Positions 10,649 to 21,070 of a stretch of DNA of 64,000 bases are shown piece after piece. A model generated the notes under the pieces. It was given only the letters and a program-made list of their open reading frames with translations, did not search any database and had not been told where the DNA came from. Source of the DNA: Paramecium sonneborni. Taxonomy: Eukaryota > Ciliophora > Oligohymenophorea > Peniculida > Parameciidae. Made by a program: the position numbers and the translations under genes. How positions within the stretch are numbered: position 1 is the stretch's first letter; every line of letters begins with the position of its first letter. The stretch lies in the NCBI GenBank assembly GCA_905182985.1, contig CAJJDN010000124.1, positions 124,001 through 188,000 on the forward strand. The letters run 5' to 3'.

Positions 10649-11040
10649 GAAAAATAATAAGTAGTTAAAACATAATTAGAAAATTAAAATAAGATTTAGA
10701 ATAGAAATCAATAGAATTCGAATAAATGACTATGAGATTGAATTAAAATGATCTAGGTTTTCTATTGATGAAATTGCAAAAAATGAAGCAGAAGAACCTT
10801 ACAGAATTGAAATATTATAAAAAGAGCAATTAATTGAAGAATTAAAAAGACTTATTATATGAATTAAATCTTCCAAAAGATAACTAAGCAAGAATTGAAG
10901 AAAGGGCAAAAGAAGTTGATGTTAGCGAGAAAAAAGTAATTGAAAAAATGTAAAATTGAATAAATTATAAAGAGAATTTGATTGAAAGAAACCACCTGAA
11001 GAATTGATGTATGATAATAAGAAAATAAAACAAAATATAA
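10649..11040 (+). pseudogene. Broken gene, acidic coiled-coil type
   Basis: From ATG at 10649 the frame gives DYEIELK, then TGA, then SRFSIDEIAKNEAEEPYRIE in the same frame, a shift to DLLYELNLPKDNQARIEERA, KEVDVSEKKVIEKMQN, another TGA, YKENLIER, then a shift to PPEELMYDNKK. The pieces are clearly of protein origin and in a sensible order, but two in-frame TGA and at least two frame changes cannot be removed by any GT...AG intron I tried. I do not recognise the family. A decayed paralogue is the simplest reading; sequence errors are the alternative. Confidence 0.5.
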
Positions 11041-11509
11041 GCAAGCAAAGAAAAAATTGATTGAAGCAAATTAAAAAAAAATAAATTTTATTAACAAAGT
11101 TTAGAGATAATGAATTCTACATAAAATAAAAAGAATAATTAAGATGGAAAGAATATTTATAATAAATATAGTTATTAAAATACTTACTGATTAAAAGAGA
11201 AAATAAATGGAGAGATCGATTTTTAAAGATTAATCTTACGAGGGCTATTATGATTTACCTTACGATGTAGATTATTTTGTTAATCCTTATTAAGCTAACT
11301 TTTAAATGGATAGGATTTCTTAAAGATTAAGGGAAGATATTATTAAATAAAATAAAAATCATATAGAAATAATTCATAATAAATATAAAATATAAAAATT
11401 AATTATTAATTTAATATTATATTCTATATCAGTATTGTTCAGAACTCTAATCAGAATTAATTATCAATTCCGCATATATATGATGAATAATCAAATAATA
11501 ATTAAATTA

Positions 11510-12304
11510 ATGGATTCTAGATAATCAAAAGTAATTGAGAAGATTGAAAAAGCTGGCTTACTCGAGAAGCATAACCAGCTAATTACTTAAGGTTGCACTA
11601 ATCCTTGGTTAAATTATAGACTTTTAAAAGAGTATGATGGAAATCTGGATTAAGTTGTAGTCGTTTACAATGAACATAAAAAAAGAAAGGAAGAATAGAA
11701 TGCTAAAGCAATTAAGATCTTAGAAACTATGGGTTGGCTTAATAAACATTAAGAACTTGTTGAAAAAGGGTTCGATAAGGTTAAAAAAAATTTAAAAGCA
11801 TTACTCAGAACTGAAGGAGATGTAGCTAAAAGCATTGAAAAATTAAGTAACAAGAAAGCCCTTGAGACAGATTAACCAATTGAATAAATCATTGAATAAC
11901 ATGGATTTAAAGTTTAATATGAAAAATTGAAAGAAATGGGATATGATAATGAAAAGAGAATTGTTAGATTATTATTGAAATTCAATGGAAATTTAGAACA
12001 AATTATTGAAAAATTATTGAGTGGAAAATAAGGAAAAAATAGATAATGTAAGAAAAGAGAAGGAAAATGTTAAAAAGATAAAGCATCATAAGAATTCTAA
12101 GAATTTAAATAGAAAAAGAAAGAATTCAAAAAGAAGCTTCAACAACTTGAATAAAGTGGAATTCATCGCCATAAGGCAGTGAAACTTTTGGCCATTTGGA
12201 ATGGAGACGCTGATGCTGTCATCAAATGGTTCAATTAAGTTTAACCATAAACCAAAGTTGAAGCATAAACTTTGTAAGAACAATAAGTTCTTGCTAAGGA
12301 ATGA
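11510..12304 (+). CDS. UBA-like repeat protein, 264 aa
   Basis: Continuous frame of Lys/Glu-rich helices arranged as roughly 50-residue repeats: VIEKIEKAGLLEKHNQLI, AIKILETMGWLNKHQELV, YEKLKEMGYDNEKRIVRLL and HRHKAVKLLAIWNGDADAVI. The third (LKEMGYDNEK ... FNGNLEQIIEKLL) has the shape of a ubiquitin-associated three-helix bundle. The same frame is open upstream to ATG 11207, where MERSIFKDQSYEGYYDLPYD looks coding but the following 50 codons look intergenic, so I prefer ATG 11510. No intron. Function unknown; ubiquitin binding is an inference. Confidence 0.7.
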
Positions 12305-12463
12305 GTTTTATAAACTCAAAAAGTTAGGGAGGGAGGGTCGGATATATGATATATATATATAAACATATAAATATAAATATACAAATAATATATTATTTCC
12401 TAAAGCAAAAAATAGAAATAATGTTAACTAATATCATATAAAATACTCTATCAAAGCTTTATT
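12305..12463. other. Convergent intergenic spacer
   Basis: Between two convergent genes; contains a short G-rich stretch GGGAGGGAGGGTCGG at about 12.33 kb, unusual in this A+T-rich DNA. Confidence 0.5.
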
Positions 12464-12811
12464 TCAATCTATCAATTCACTTTTATCAAATTTAATTTGA
12501 GTAGAAGAATTAGAATCAAATTCATTTTTTGATATAAAGAACTTTCTTATGATTCTTTAGGTTTAATTTATAATAGATCTATTATAATTTTTTATTATTT
12601 TTGATTCACTTACTATATAAGTTATCTATGATGATTTTTTAATGTTTATTTTTTTAAACAAACTTCGTTGGTATTAAAAAAGAAATAAATCTTCTCTATT
12701 TGAATAAGTTTATCTTTTATCATTTAATCTAATTATATCCTCTTTATTTAAATATTCTTTTAAAATTGATTGTTTTGTATTCTTAATTTACTTAATTTAT
12801 AAAGAAGTCAT
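12464..12811 (-). CDS. Small basic unknown protein, 115 aa
   Basis: Single open frame MTSLQIKQIKNTKQSILKEY ... RKFFISKNEFDSNSSTQIKF ending in TGA. Rich in Lys, Ile and Gln, no membrane segment, no domain recognised. The body has even hydrophilic composition and a normal stop, which favours a real gene over chance. Confidence 0.5.
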
Positions 12812-12994
12812 CGTCTAAACCTTTTTATTTTACTTCATTTAAAATATAAAGAGCCAAACAAAGCTGTAAATTTCTCTAATTCAAAATAATCTCTAAATTT
12901 TAATTCATGATAATAAAATAATTATTAAATATTGAAACCAAATAATGAAAGTGATAAATTAACAAAATTTATGAAAATATTTTACAAAATTTTT

Positions 12995-13376
12995 TCAAAT
13001 CTATTTTTATTATTTTAAAAAAAAAGATTACTTAATTAATATTACTGGGATTTATTTTAGTTTCTTTAAATTTTTAAGTTTTTTTACTTTAATCTAATAT
13101 CTTGTAATTTTAATCAGCAAGATATTCCTCTTGAGTACTAAATAACTATTGCCTTTACTTTTCAATATAAAATCTTTATTACTATCTTATTTTTTAATTA
13201 TAATTATACAATCGCTTGAAACTTTCTACAATCAATACATATTACTCTTTGGCATCTTTTATATTAGTATATAATAATAATATTATTATTAAATAAATAT
13301 GTTTACAAATAGTCATTTTTTGGCAAATTTCACATTTTTGTTGTTTTGGCCTGATAAAGTTTTTTTGATTGTACAT
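12995..13376 (-). CDS. Small zinc-binding-like protein
   Basis: Starts MYNQKNFIRPKQQKCEICQK; a second cysteine set, RCQRVICIDCRKFQ, is read in another frame just downstream, and a 28-base intron (GTATAATT...AGATAG) joins it to QQRFYIEKQRQQLFSTQEEY and LADQNYKILDQ. A last 31-base intron (GTAATC...AAATAG) leads to TGA at 12995-12997. Two CxxC pairs suggest one zinc site. The AT-rich piece between the first and second cysteine pair is not resolved: no intron of ordinary size fits both phases. Function unknown. Confidence 0.5.
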
Positions 13377-13447
13377 TTTTTAAATTTAATAATTTATATA
13401 AACTTATGTATATAATAAATATAATAATTTTGAATTTCATAATATAA

Positions 13448-14670
13448 TCAATATTCATAAAATTGAGGAATAGGATCATGATCATAAAAAGAGTTCTTTC
13501 GACTTAAATTAGGCGATTCTGCTATTATATAATTATCATCTAATTTATGGAAGGAAAATGGATCACTATACACCATTAATTAATTGTCTTATTTTTTTTC
13601 ATCATTTCCTTATTTTAAATCTAATTTCTTCGTTATAGGATATTCTTCATCAAAACTAACTTCATCATCTTCATATTTAAAAATATTCTTTTTCTCTTAT
13701 TTTTAATTATTAGCTACAGCATTCATTAAAATTTAAATTATTTGTGTTTTTGATAATTATTCTATTTATTATTCAAAATTTTAATTAAGTATTTGTGATG
13801 GAAGCTAATCAAATTAAGGTTTTTCATTTTCAATTAACTTTTATTGTTAAATTTCATTTTAATGTTCCTCATCATTTTCACTAGTTTATTTTATCATTAA
13901 TAGATTGTTGTTAGAAATGTTTTTATGTTTTGAACTTTATTTACTTCCTTATAATGATTATAAAACCCATTTCATTATTTATTCATCTGAATTTTCATTC
14001 TTATGCCTCTTTATCAATATATTTGTACTTATTCTTCATTAGTTCGGTCCACAAATACTTATTTTCTTTCATAACTTTCTCATTTTATTTTATTAGTATT
14101 TTCATGAGCTTTTCAAGTTCTGATTATTTATTCTACAACCTCGACATCTACATTGATATCTCATATAAGTATTAATTTGTACTTCTGGAATTTCCTAATT
14201 CCCATTTTTCATAATATCTGTTTTGATAAGAGTCAAAGAATTTTATTCTTTCTAATCATTTGTCTTTCTTTTAATTTAACTCAATAAATTTCTACACTTA
14301 TTTAAAATTTTTACTTCTTTCCTTTTTAAAATAACTTATGTTTAAATTCATTTTCATTATTATCATGTCGGGTCTTATGAAAGTCATACATATTTAATTA
14401 TCGAACAAATGATGCAAAGTTGCTGTGTTTGAATGATTTTGGCAGAATTACATCTGAAAATTCATTAACTTTTTTAACTATAAATGCATTTCCTTCTTCA
14501 TTCCAACTAATCACATCTTAATTACTAGGATTCTAATAATTTTTCATTATTTTTACATCTATTATCTCATATGTTTTTAATAAAAATGCAGGTATAGAAT
14601 CTCCATTCGTTTTTTAAGACCTTGACCTTTTTTTCTTAACTATTTATTACTCCATTAAATCGATTTACAT
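13448..14670 (-). CDS. Heat-shock transcription factor
   Basis: HSF DNA-binding domain at about residues 25-130: [27 protein letters not shown], the recognition helix [20 protein letters not shown], and the closing FKHKLFQKGKKNLLSQIKRK after a 23-base intron. A second intron of about 35 bases leads into the trimerisation coiled coil ([33 protein letters not shown]). The C-terminus is acidic and Gln/Asn-rich, as in activation regions, and ends PQFYEY-TGA. One frame change near 13.99 kb, just after the coiled coil, could not be explained by an intron. ATG 14655 is an alternative start 15 bases inside. It should bind nGAAn arrays as trimers. Confidence 0.9.
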
Positions 14671-15019
14671 TACTAATAATAATACAATATTTATTTTTAA
14701 ATAAATTCTTAATATATTAAATTCTAAAGGTTTAAAAAAGGTTATATTTCTTATATAAATTTTAAAAGAAAATGTTACTCTCTTTTAAAATAAATAATTT
14801 TTATGGAATCTCATTTGATTATTTAAGAAATTAAATGAAAAGGATTTATATATAAATATTATAAATTTTTAAAATTATGTTGGTGAATCGGATATTAAAT
14901 CATCTTTGTGCCCAATAAATTTTTAAAAAATAATAAAGTTGATTTTAATAAATAATGTATGGTTACATTTAGCTATTATATACCATTAATTTAAGGGATA
15001 TAACAATTAATATTTAATT
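14671..15019. other. Divergent promoter region
   Basis: About 350 bases between the divergent HSF and 15020 genes. Very A+T-rich; I see no clear repeated nGAAn array or other motif. Confidence 0.5.
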
Positions 15020-15598
15020 ATGATAAAACAAACTAAAGATGGTGAACCGATTTTTATTCCACCGACAAAAATTTTACAAGAATTAAAATATTTACATAAA
15101 GAATTACCAGCATTTTGCTATTCATGGGCCTGGGAGGCTAGATGTGTGTGTGCTTTTGAAAAAGGAGAATTTATTGAAGCCATAAAAGAATTGAAAGTAG
15201 TTTTTTATTTTTAATAAAAAGTAAATTGGTTGTTAAAAACGATGTGAAGTATATGCAAAAAAGCCTATTTTAATTGGAAAAAGATTATTTAATGTAAGAT
15301 TAATTTCTTATGGGGCATCATCTCCAAAAAAAATGTTTTTTGGACCAAATCATCTAGCTCATGCATTTGATAAATTGATGTTTGATTATGTATACATATT
15401 TTTGGAGACTCCTTAAAAAACAGCTAAAAAATTGTAATTACTTATATAAAAAGCTGAAAGTACATAAAACAATAGGTATTTAATTTTATTTTAATTAAAA
15501 GATAAATTATTAGTTTTAAGGAAAGCTACAAATTACTACTTGGAAAGGAATATGAAGAATAAAATATGGAAGAAGAATAAAACGAAGAATAGGATTGA
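15020..15598 (+). CDS. Unknown conserved-looking protein, about 175 aa
   Basis: Reads MIKQTKDGEPIFIPPTKIL, LPAFCYSWAWEARCVCAFEK, then after a 25-base intron (GTAGTT...AAAAAG) IGCQKRCEVYAKKPILIGKR, RLISYGASSPKKMFFGPNHL and, after a 26-base intron (GTATTT...TAAAAG), a Glu-rich tail ending EEQD-TGA. Both introns end AAG yet restore the frame exactly. Many Cys, Trp and Gly residues suggest a compact enzyme-like fold, but I do not recognise the family. Confidence 0.75.
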
Positions 15599-15715
15599 TG
15601 TATAATCATTATTTATAAAATATTGTTTTAATAGAAATTTAGATTATAATTAAAATTATATAAATCATAGTTATTTTTGAAAATCATTTACAAAAATTAA
15701 AATATCTAATTAAAT

Positions 15716-16298
15716 ATGCCAATAAAGTTAAAAGTCCAAGGCCAATCGATTTCTGTAGACGAAAGATTTGCTTAAGTGAGCAATTTTCTGAAAGAAGTTT
15801 GGCAGCCAAATTCTGATGAAGTGAATTTAAAAAAAATTTTAGGAATTACCTTTGTCAGAAACTTAAGTTACCCTAAGAGCTTTTGAGACTTTGAAAAATT
15901 ATTATGAATTCAATAATTTTAAACCTGAAATCATTGATGCAATATGTATTATATTTATGATTACTATTATAGCTAATGACCCTAATACATGTTTTTTAAA
16001 TGAATATAATAGAGAATTAATAATGAAATATAGTGTATTTGAGGGAAATGAGTTAAAAGAATTATTGTAAGCAGCTATTTACCTTTAGACTATAGCATTT
16101 AAGAGTATAATAATTGATTTTATAAGAGAATTATGTCTAGCTAGGATTGCTTTTGAGTTTCATATTGAAAAATAAGAGCCAAATAAATCATTTAATGAAT
16201 TAAAAAAGAAATTTAATATGAGCAATTCAGCCCTTACTTTAGGAGATGTTGAAAGATTTAAATAAGAATATCCAACAATAATAAATAAATATAATTGA
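15716..16298 (+). CDS. SKP1-like BTB/POZ protein
   Basis: Opens MPIKLKVQGQSISVDERFAQ, matching the beta strand start of SKP1, then after a 22-base intron (GTG...TAG) LPLSETQVTLRAFETLKNYY (the strand-helix that follows the acidic loop), a 27-base intron, and LKELLQAAIYLQTIAFKSII, the SKP1 helix pair. The last part, ALTLGDVERFKQEYP, resembles the C-terminal F-box-contact region (TPEEEEQVRKEN) only loosely. SKP1 links cullin-1 to F-box proteins; this divergent copy may do the same or have another partner. Confidence 0.7.
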
Positions 16299-16325
16299 TT
16301 AATATAAAGGAACAATATATATTAA

Positions 16326-17008
16326 ATCATTTATAAGCAGATTTAAATAATAATGATGATCCTATAATACTTTTTGGAGTTATTGGATTAGTCTTAAAGT
16401 TTCTCTATTTTAATTGAAATAAAAGATACTTTAATTTATCTCAATTTTATTAATGATTTAAAATTTTAGATGATAACTTTTTTTTCAAATCCATGCCCTC
16501 TTTCACTTAAAATGTCACAATATTTCTGTTATTCAGATGGAATTTTAATAAAATTTGATATATTATTTTTTGGATTAATTATTTTTTATCTTTCAGATTC
16601 TAAATAGTTATCTTCATTAATATCTTATTGAATTCTTCTTGAACTTCCAATAGTACTTGTAAAAGAATTCCGTTTGGTTATTTTTGTTTTAAAATTAACT
16701 TAAACTTAAGCTCTTGATTCAGTATCAGTTCTTAATTAGATTTTTTTTTAAGACAACTCAATACTTAATTTACTTTTGTAGTTTTGTTACAATAATGGTG
16801 AATCATTATACGAGAATTTGGATCTTTTTGGAATTTATGTTATCGAATGTATTAATTCAATTATTGTATGAATTTAATTAGAATAGTAGTCTGATGCTTT
16901 TAAATATAATTTGATAAAAGTAGATCCAGTTTATAAATACTGATTTAGAGAATCTTCATTTACATATAATTTTAAGATGATACTCTAAGTTGAAATATAT
17001 GAATACAT
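16326..17008 (-). CDS. Unknown Ser/Gln-rich protein, about 218 aa
   Basis: Starts MYSYISTQSIILKLYVNE, continues through KRNSFTSTIGSSRRIQQD (possible basophilic kinase sites) and ILSERGHGFEKKVIIQ, then a 25-base intron (GTATCT...AAATAG) and ends SAYK-TGA. The frame is open some way upstream of the chosen ATG. Soluble, no domain recognised. Confidence 0.6.
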
Positions 17009-17187
17009 TTTAAATTTAATGATATAGATCTGGTTAGGTTGAAGAAAGAGGATTACTTATGAACTAATGTAAGGAAAGGGAATAATGTCCAATATATGTG
17101 TTAGCACAAAAGTTCTTAATTTTGCTATCAATTTAAGAAGATTTTAAATCAATAGCCATTCTCTTTTAATGTATAGCCTGAAAGATA

Positions 17188-18414
17188 TCATTAAACCTTG
17201 AAATAAAATGAATATATAAACCTTTTGATTGCATTGAAAAGATTTCCGAAAACTTTAATAATAAATGATTCTGCTTTATGCAATAAATTTTATTTAAAGT
17301 TATTTTGGGATTACTTCATCGTTAAGAATCCCATTAATTTTTAAATATCTTAAAATTTTTATTCAGATTCTTCATCATCATTATAAATATAAAATCTTTC
17401 GCATAATTCTTTTAATTCTTTAAGTTCTTACTATAACTCTTATTTTTCTTCCATCAATCCTAAACCTATCGAAGATTCACTATCTATTTGAACTTAATAT
17501 TTTCTATATTATTGTATTAGATTTTCAACTAAGAATGAAACTCCAAATGGATGAGTATGCATGAAATCAGATATTTCTTTATTACAATCTAATTTATTGA
17601 TATCTTCACTCACAAAATCTTCATTTATCACTTCTTCATAGGTTAAATACATTCTTTTAAAATTATCGCATAATTTTATACCTTTCTAATTTTTATAAAA
17701 CTTGCAAATCTATGACTACCTTTCTTTATTCATGTAACTTAAAAATGTTGGTTTCATTCTAATCGTTCAATTGTTGTATAATTTTTTCTTATTCAGCTAA
17801 TGTTTATTAAGCTTACTTATAAAATTTTATCAAATACTTTTATTTTTTACAATAAACTATAATAATTTTGTTAAGTCTATTGAGTCTCACTTTTAGCTTT
17901 TTCCAAATTATCTAATACTTCAACTTTCTTATTTTCTAATTGCTTTATATATTCATCGTAACTTTATTTATATTTACTATAACTTAAGTAACTTAATTTC
18001 TTTGTCTATAAACTTTCTCTATATTCTACAGGTAATTCTTAATAAAAGCTATTAATTAATCTTAGTTGCTCTTCCAAATCATTAATATACTTCTATCTCA
18101 ATAACTAATTATATTATAATTACCATACAATAGAATAGAGAGTTCTATCCAAATCTATCTCCAAATACTATTTTTATTCTAATGCTTTCTCAATCTCTTC
18201 AACATGCAATAGTTGATTCTCCTATTTCATTTCATTTTGGATTTTCTCTTTTCTCAATCTAGCAATCTAATCTCTTTTGCAATTATTATTGAAATGCAAT
18301 TCATTATATATCTACTCAATCTTTAAGATTACTATTTATTTATACATAAGAATGAGAAAATGCTGAACTCTCTATATTGCATTAAGTCAAAAATTCATTC
18401 TCCAATTCATTCAT
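17188..18414 (-). CDS. Coiled-coil protein, unknown
   Basis: Starts MNELENEFLTQCNIESSAFS, then a 25-base intron ending AAG, and a long coiled coil (RLRKEKIQNEMKQENQLLHV, YINDLEEQLRLINSFYQELP, YIKQLENKKVEVLDNLEKAK). A 22-base intron (GTATTT...TATAAG) precedes QAQQTLAEQEKIIQQLNDQN. A further intron leads to MYLTYEEVINEDFVSEDINK, an acidic stretch with HTHPFGVSFLVENLIQQYRK, and a last basic part. TGA at 17188-17190. The globular C-terminal piece may be a domain but I do not recognise it. Confidence 0.75.
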
Positions 18415-18502
18415 AATTAATTAATATTAAATAATAACTACTTAAATAGTAATTTCCATCTTATAAGCATTCATAAAGAACTTATTTCTGTTCATTTTAT
18501 TT

Positions 18503-19164
18503 ATGAATTAAATGTTGTTTGAAATAAAACCCTAGTAAACCAATTATATTAATGAACCAAAAGCAATTAACTTTCCGGATTATCTGACTAATATTATTTA
18601 GATAGTTAAAAGGTTTTATACCTTTATTCTGTCTATAATGAGGAATTTTTATAAAAAAGAGTTAAATACATCATTTCTAGATAATAAACAATATTCGGAG
18701 AACAATTTTTTTCATATCCCATTTTGTGGATGAAATTCATATTCACTCTAATTCCAATCTATAAATTATATCTCCCTCAATCTTAAAAACGTAAAAATTA
18801 AATTTATCTTCTATCTTCTAAGTTATATATGAAATTAAGTTATCAAAGAGGATATATACTCTAAAAATTAGATCAAGAAAAAATCATTAATTTTAAGAAA
18901 TTACCAATCAAAAATTGTAAAGAAAAAAACACATCAACTCAAACTCAGCTATTAAGATTAGTTAAAAGGATCTAGAGAAAAATTAGTTTAATAATGACCA
19001 ATTCAATCAATTTATTTACCTCTTGGTCTTTGTAATCAATAGAAATCAATATCCATCTTAGTACAAATAAATAAGCTTTTGAATCCTAAAAGTTGTATCA
19101 ATGTGAATCAAACTAGAAATTTTAGAATTAAGTCATAAAATATTATAGCAACAATGAAAAATGA
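18503..19164 (+). CDS. Unknown protein with at least one intron
   Basis: First exon MNQMLFEIKPQQTNYINEPK, AINFPDYLTNIIQIVKRFYT. The coding frame later is LQKLDQEKIINFKKLPIKNC, TSTQTQLLRLVKRIQRKISL, ending YYSNNEK-TGA. The switch between the two frames lies around 18.74-18.81 kb and I could not settle the intron there. Lys/Asn/Gln-rich; no family recognised. Confidence 0.5.
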
Positions 19165-19286
19165 TAAATAATCAAATTATTGAATATCTTTTTTACCCTA
19201 TCTATTAAAATTATGTTTAAATATTTTAATCTAACGATTATCTTTTACCATACTTGCTATTATTAAAAGTAGTTAGCATAACACGG

Positions 19287-20732
19287 TCAATTACCGATCT
19301 TTTTTTTTTTTTTGAATATTATATATCTATTGAGTTACTGTTCTAATGTTTTAAAGCCGGAACATTAATATCATAAATAAACTAAATTTTAGTTGAATTT
19401 AATTATTTGAAGATTTCTTTTTTTTATCTAATAATTTAATCAATTCTCTAAGAAGGAGAATTTGATTTAATGAAACTTCTAGATCTTTTAGGGGAATCAA
19501 TTTATTTTTAAATTCTGCTTTGCCTATGAGTTTCTTTTAATTTGCTTAAATTTTTAAGTTCATTTATTAAATGTAATTCATTATTTGCCTAGAAATAAAG
19601 GAAATAATTTACAAGCAATCTTTATACTAATGTTTCTAATTAGATACAAAGAACCTTGCCATAATCTGAGTTACATCTAATTGTTTGTGTTCTTAATTAC
19701 AAACGTTGAAAGGCTTCTTTATCTCCAAAAATGCATCCTCTTTATAAATTAGCAATTTCTCTATTTTAATGAATAGATTATTAGTTTAAAAATAATTTAA
19801 GTTTTTCTGTAACAATAAATTCTCCACTTAATATAAGATATATTTCTTCTCTGCTTAGTTAACCTTCTTTATAAATAAGATCTCTAAATTTATACTCTTA
19901 TGTTTGAAATGCATAAAGTAGTATTGTTAAGAGTCTTCTTGACATCCCTTAAAAACTTGAAATTGATTAAAGTTCTTTAATTTACTATTAAATTTTTTCA
20001 CTTTGAGCCTATTGCAAAATTTCTTTGTAAGCTTATTTATTTAATATAGCAAAATAACATTCTGTTTCACAAACAACAGTAGCTAATCGACCAGATTCAT
20101 TTATCAATGCTCTTTCACCAAAAGAATCTCCTTCATGTAACTCATTGACTTTCAATAAACTAATTAAAAAATTTGTTTTTTACTTTTTAATTTTTTCATT
20201 CAGAAGAATCCTTCTAATTTCAGGAGTTTAATCCTTATTCGGTCCAATACCTTGTGCAATTAGTTAATTTACTTATTCTCTAATTGCCTAACGAATATTT
20301 ATCTTATTGTGTTGAAGCTATTCTATATTATTTGAAAATATATAAATTCCAACTTATCCTGACAAAATGATATAGAAATCCTTTCCTTTGTCTCCTTTTT
20401 CAAATACAATTGTATCCTAAGTGAATTTTTTTATAAAGAAATACCATAGGATAAATTTCTAATTAGATTCTCTATAAACATTTGTATAAGGCTTGGACAC
20501 CACATTCATCTTAGATTTCTTAAAAATATTTGATATTTTTAGTGGCTAATTAAAGGATCTGTTATATTTAAATTCATATAACATAAACAAATACCATAAT
20601 ATCATATGCGGTTCGATCTGGCCAATCCTTTTTTAATATAAGTGTACTCATTTCTCGAAGTTGTAATGAAGTAAAATTAAATGACATATCAGAAATATCC
20701 AACTAATTGTTGTTCCTGATAAATTAATTCAT
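19287..20732 (-). CDS. Protein with two cyclic-nucleotide-binding domains
   Basis: Opens MNQFIRNNNQLDISDMSFNF and LILKKDWPDRTAYDI, the lead-in common to ciliate cNMP-binding proteins. An intron of about 30-36 bases and one of 28 bases (GTATTTC...CACTTAG) frame the first domain: DTIVFEKGDKGKDFYIILSG, a long insert, then GDSFGERALINESGRLATVV, a good phosphate-binding cassette. The second domain has YKEGQLSREEIYLILSGEFI and GCIFGDKEAFQRLQL but lacks the key Arg pattern, so it may not bind a nucleotide. The tail is Ser/Lys-rich and ends SKKKKKIGN-TGA; the poly-Lys is the T run at 19300-19313. Kinase domain absent. Role as a cAMP/cGMP sensor is inferred. Confidence 0.85.
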
Positions 20733-21070
20733 ACACTTATCTGATCAATAATATAGTATATATCATAAATTCTTTTTTCAAAACTGTTCTCAAATAAGAA
20801 TACAATATAAGAATTCACATCAATGCTTTGATCAGTGATTTCAATTTAAATGTTTTTTAATTAAATATCCTTAAATGTTCTAGTGAAGATGCAATATTTA
20901 TTAATGACGTAATATAAAATAAAGATAACTATTAAGATTACAAATAAGACAACAAATAAACTTAAAAATTAGAATTTAAGACCAAAAAGTACTATAATAA
21001 ATTATTAAGTTTAAATGGAGTTGTTGATGTGGTTTTTATAATCTGAAAATATTATTTATTTTGTTTATAA
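20733..21070. other. Divergent intergenic region
   Basis: About 340 A+T-rich bases between divergent starts; no frame or motif that I can support. Confidence 0.5.

Noticed and set aside
12325..12345. GGGAGGGAGGGTCGG as a G-quadruplex or telomere relic
   Set aside because: Only three G3 runs and no telomere-like unit; too little to support a claim.
13930..14175. Plus-strand 81-codon hydrophobic ORF
   Set aside because: Shadow of the HSF coiled-coil region on the minus strand.
17040..17400. Plus-strand frames here (for example PERYHQTLKQNEYINLLI)
   Set aside because: They lie opposite the C-terminal part of the minus-strand coiled-coil gene, whose frame continues from secure upstream coding sequence.
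19280..19320. Hairpin CGGT-CAATT-ACCG followed by a 14-T run, like a Pol III terminator of a small RNA
   Set aside because: On the minus strand the run is AAA codons of the cNMP-binding gene (SKKKKKIGN) and the hairpin covers its TGA.
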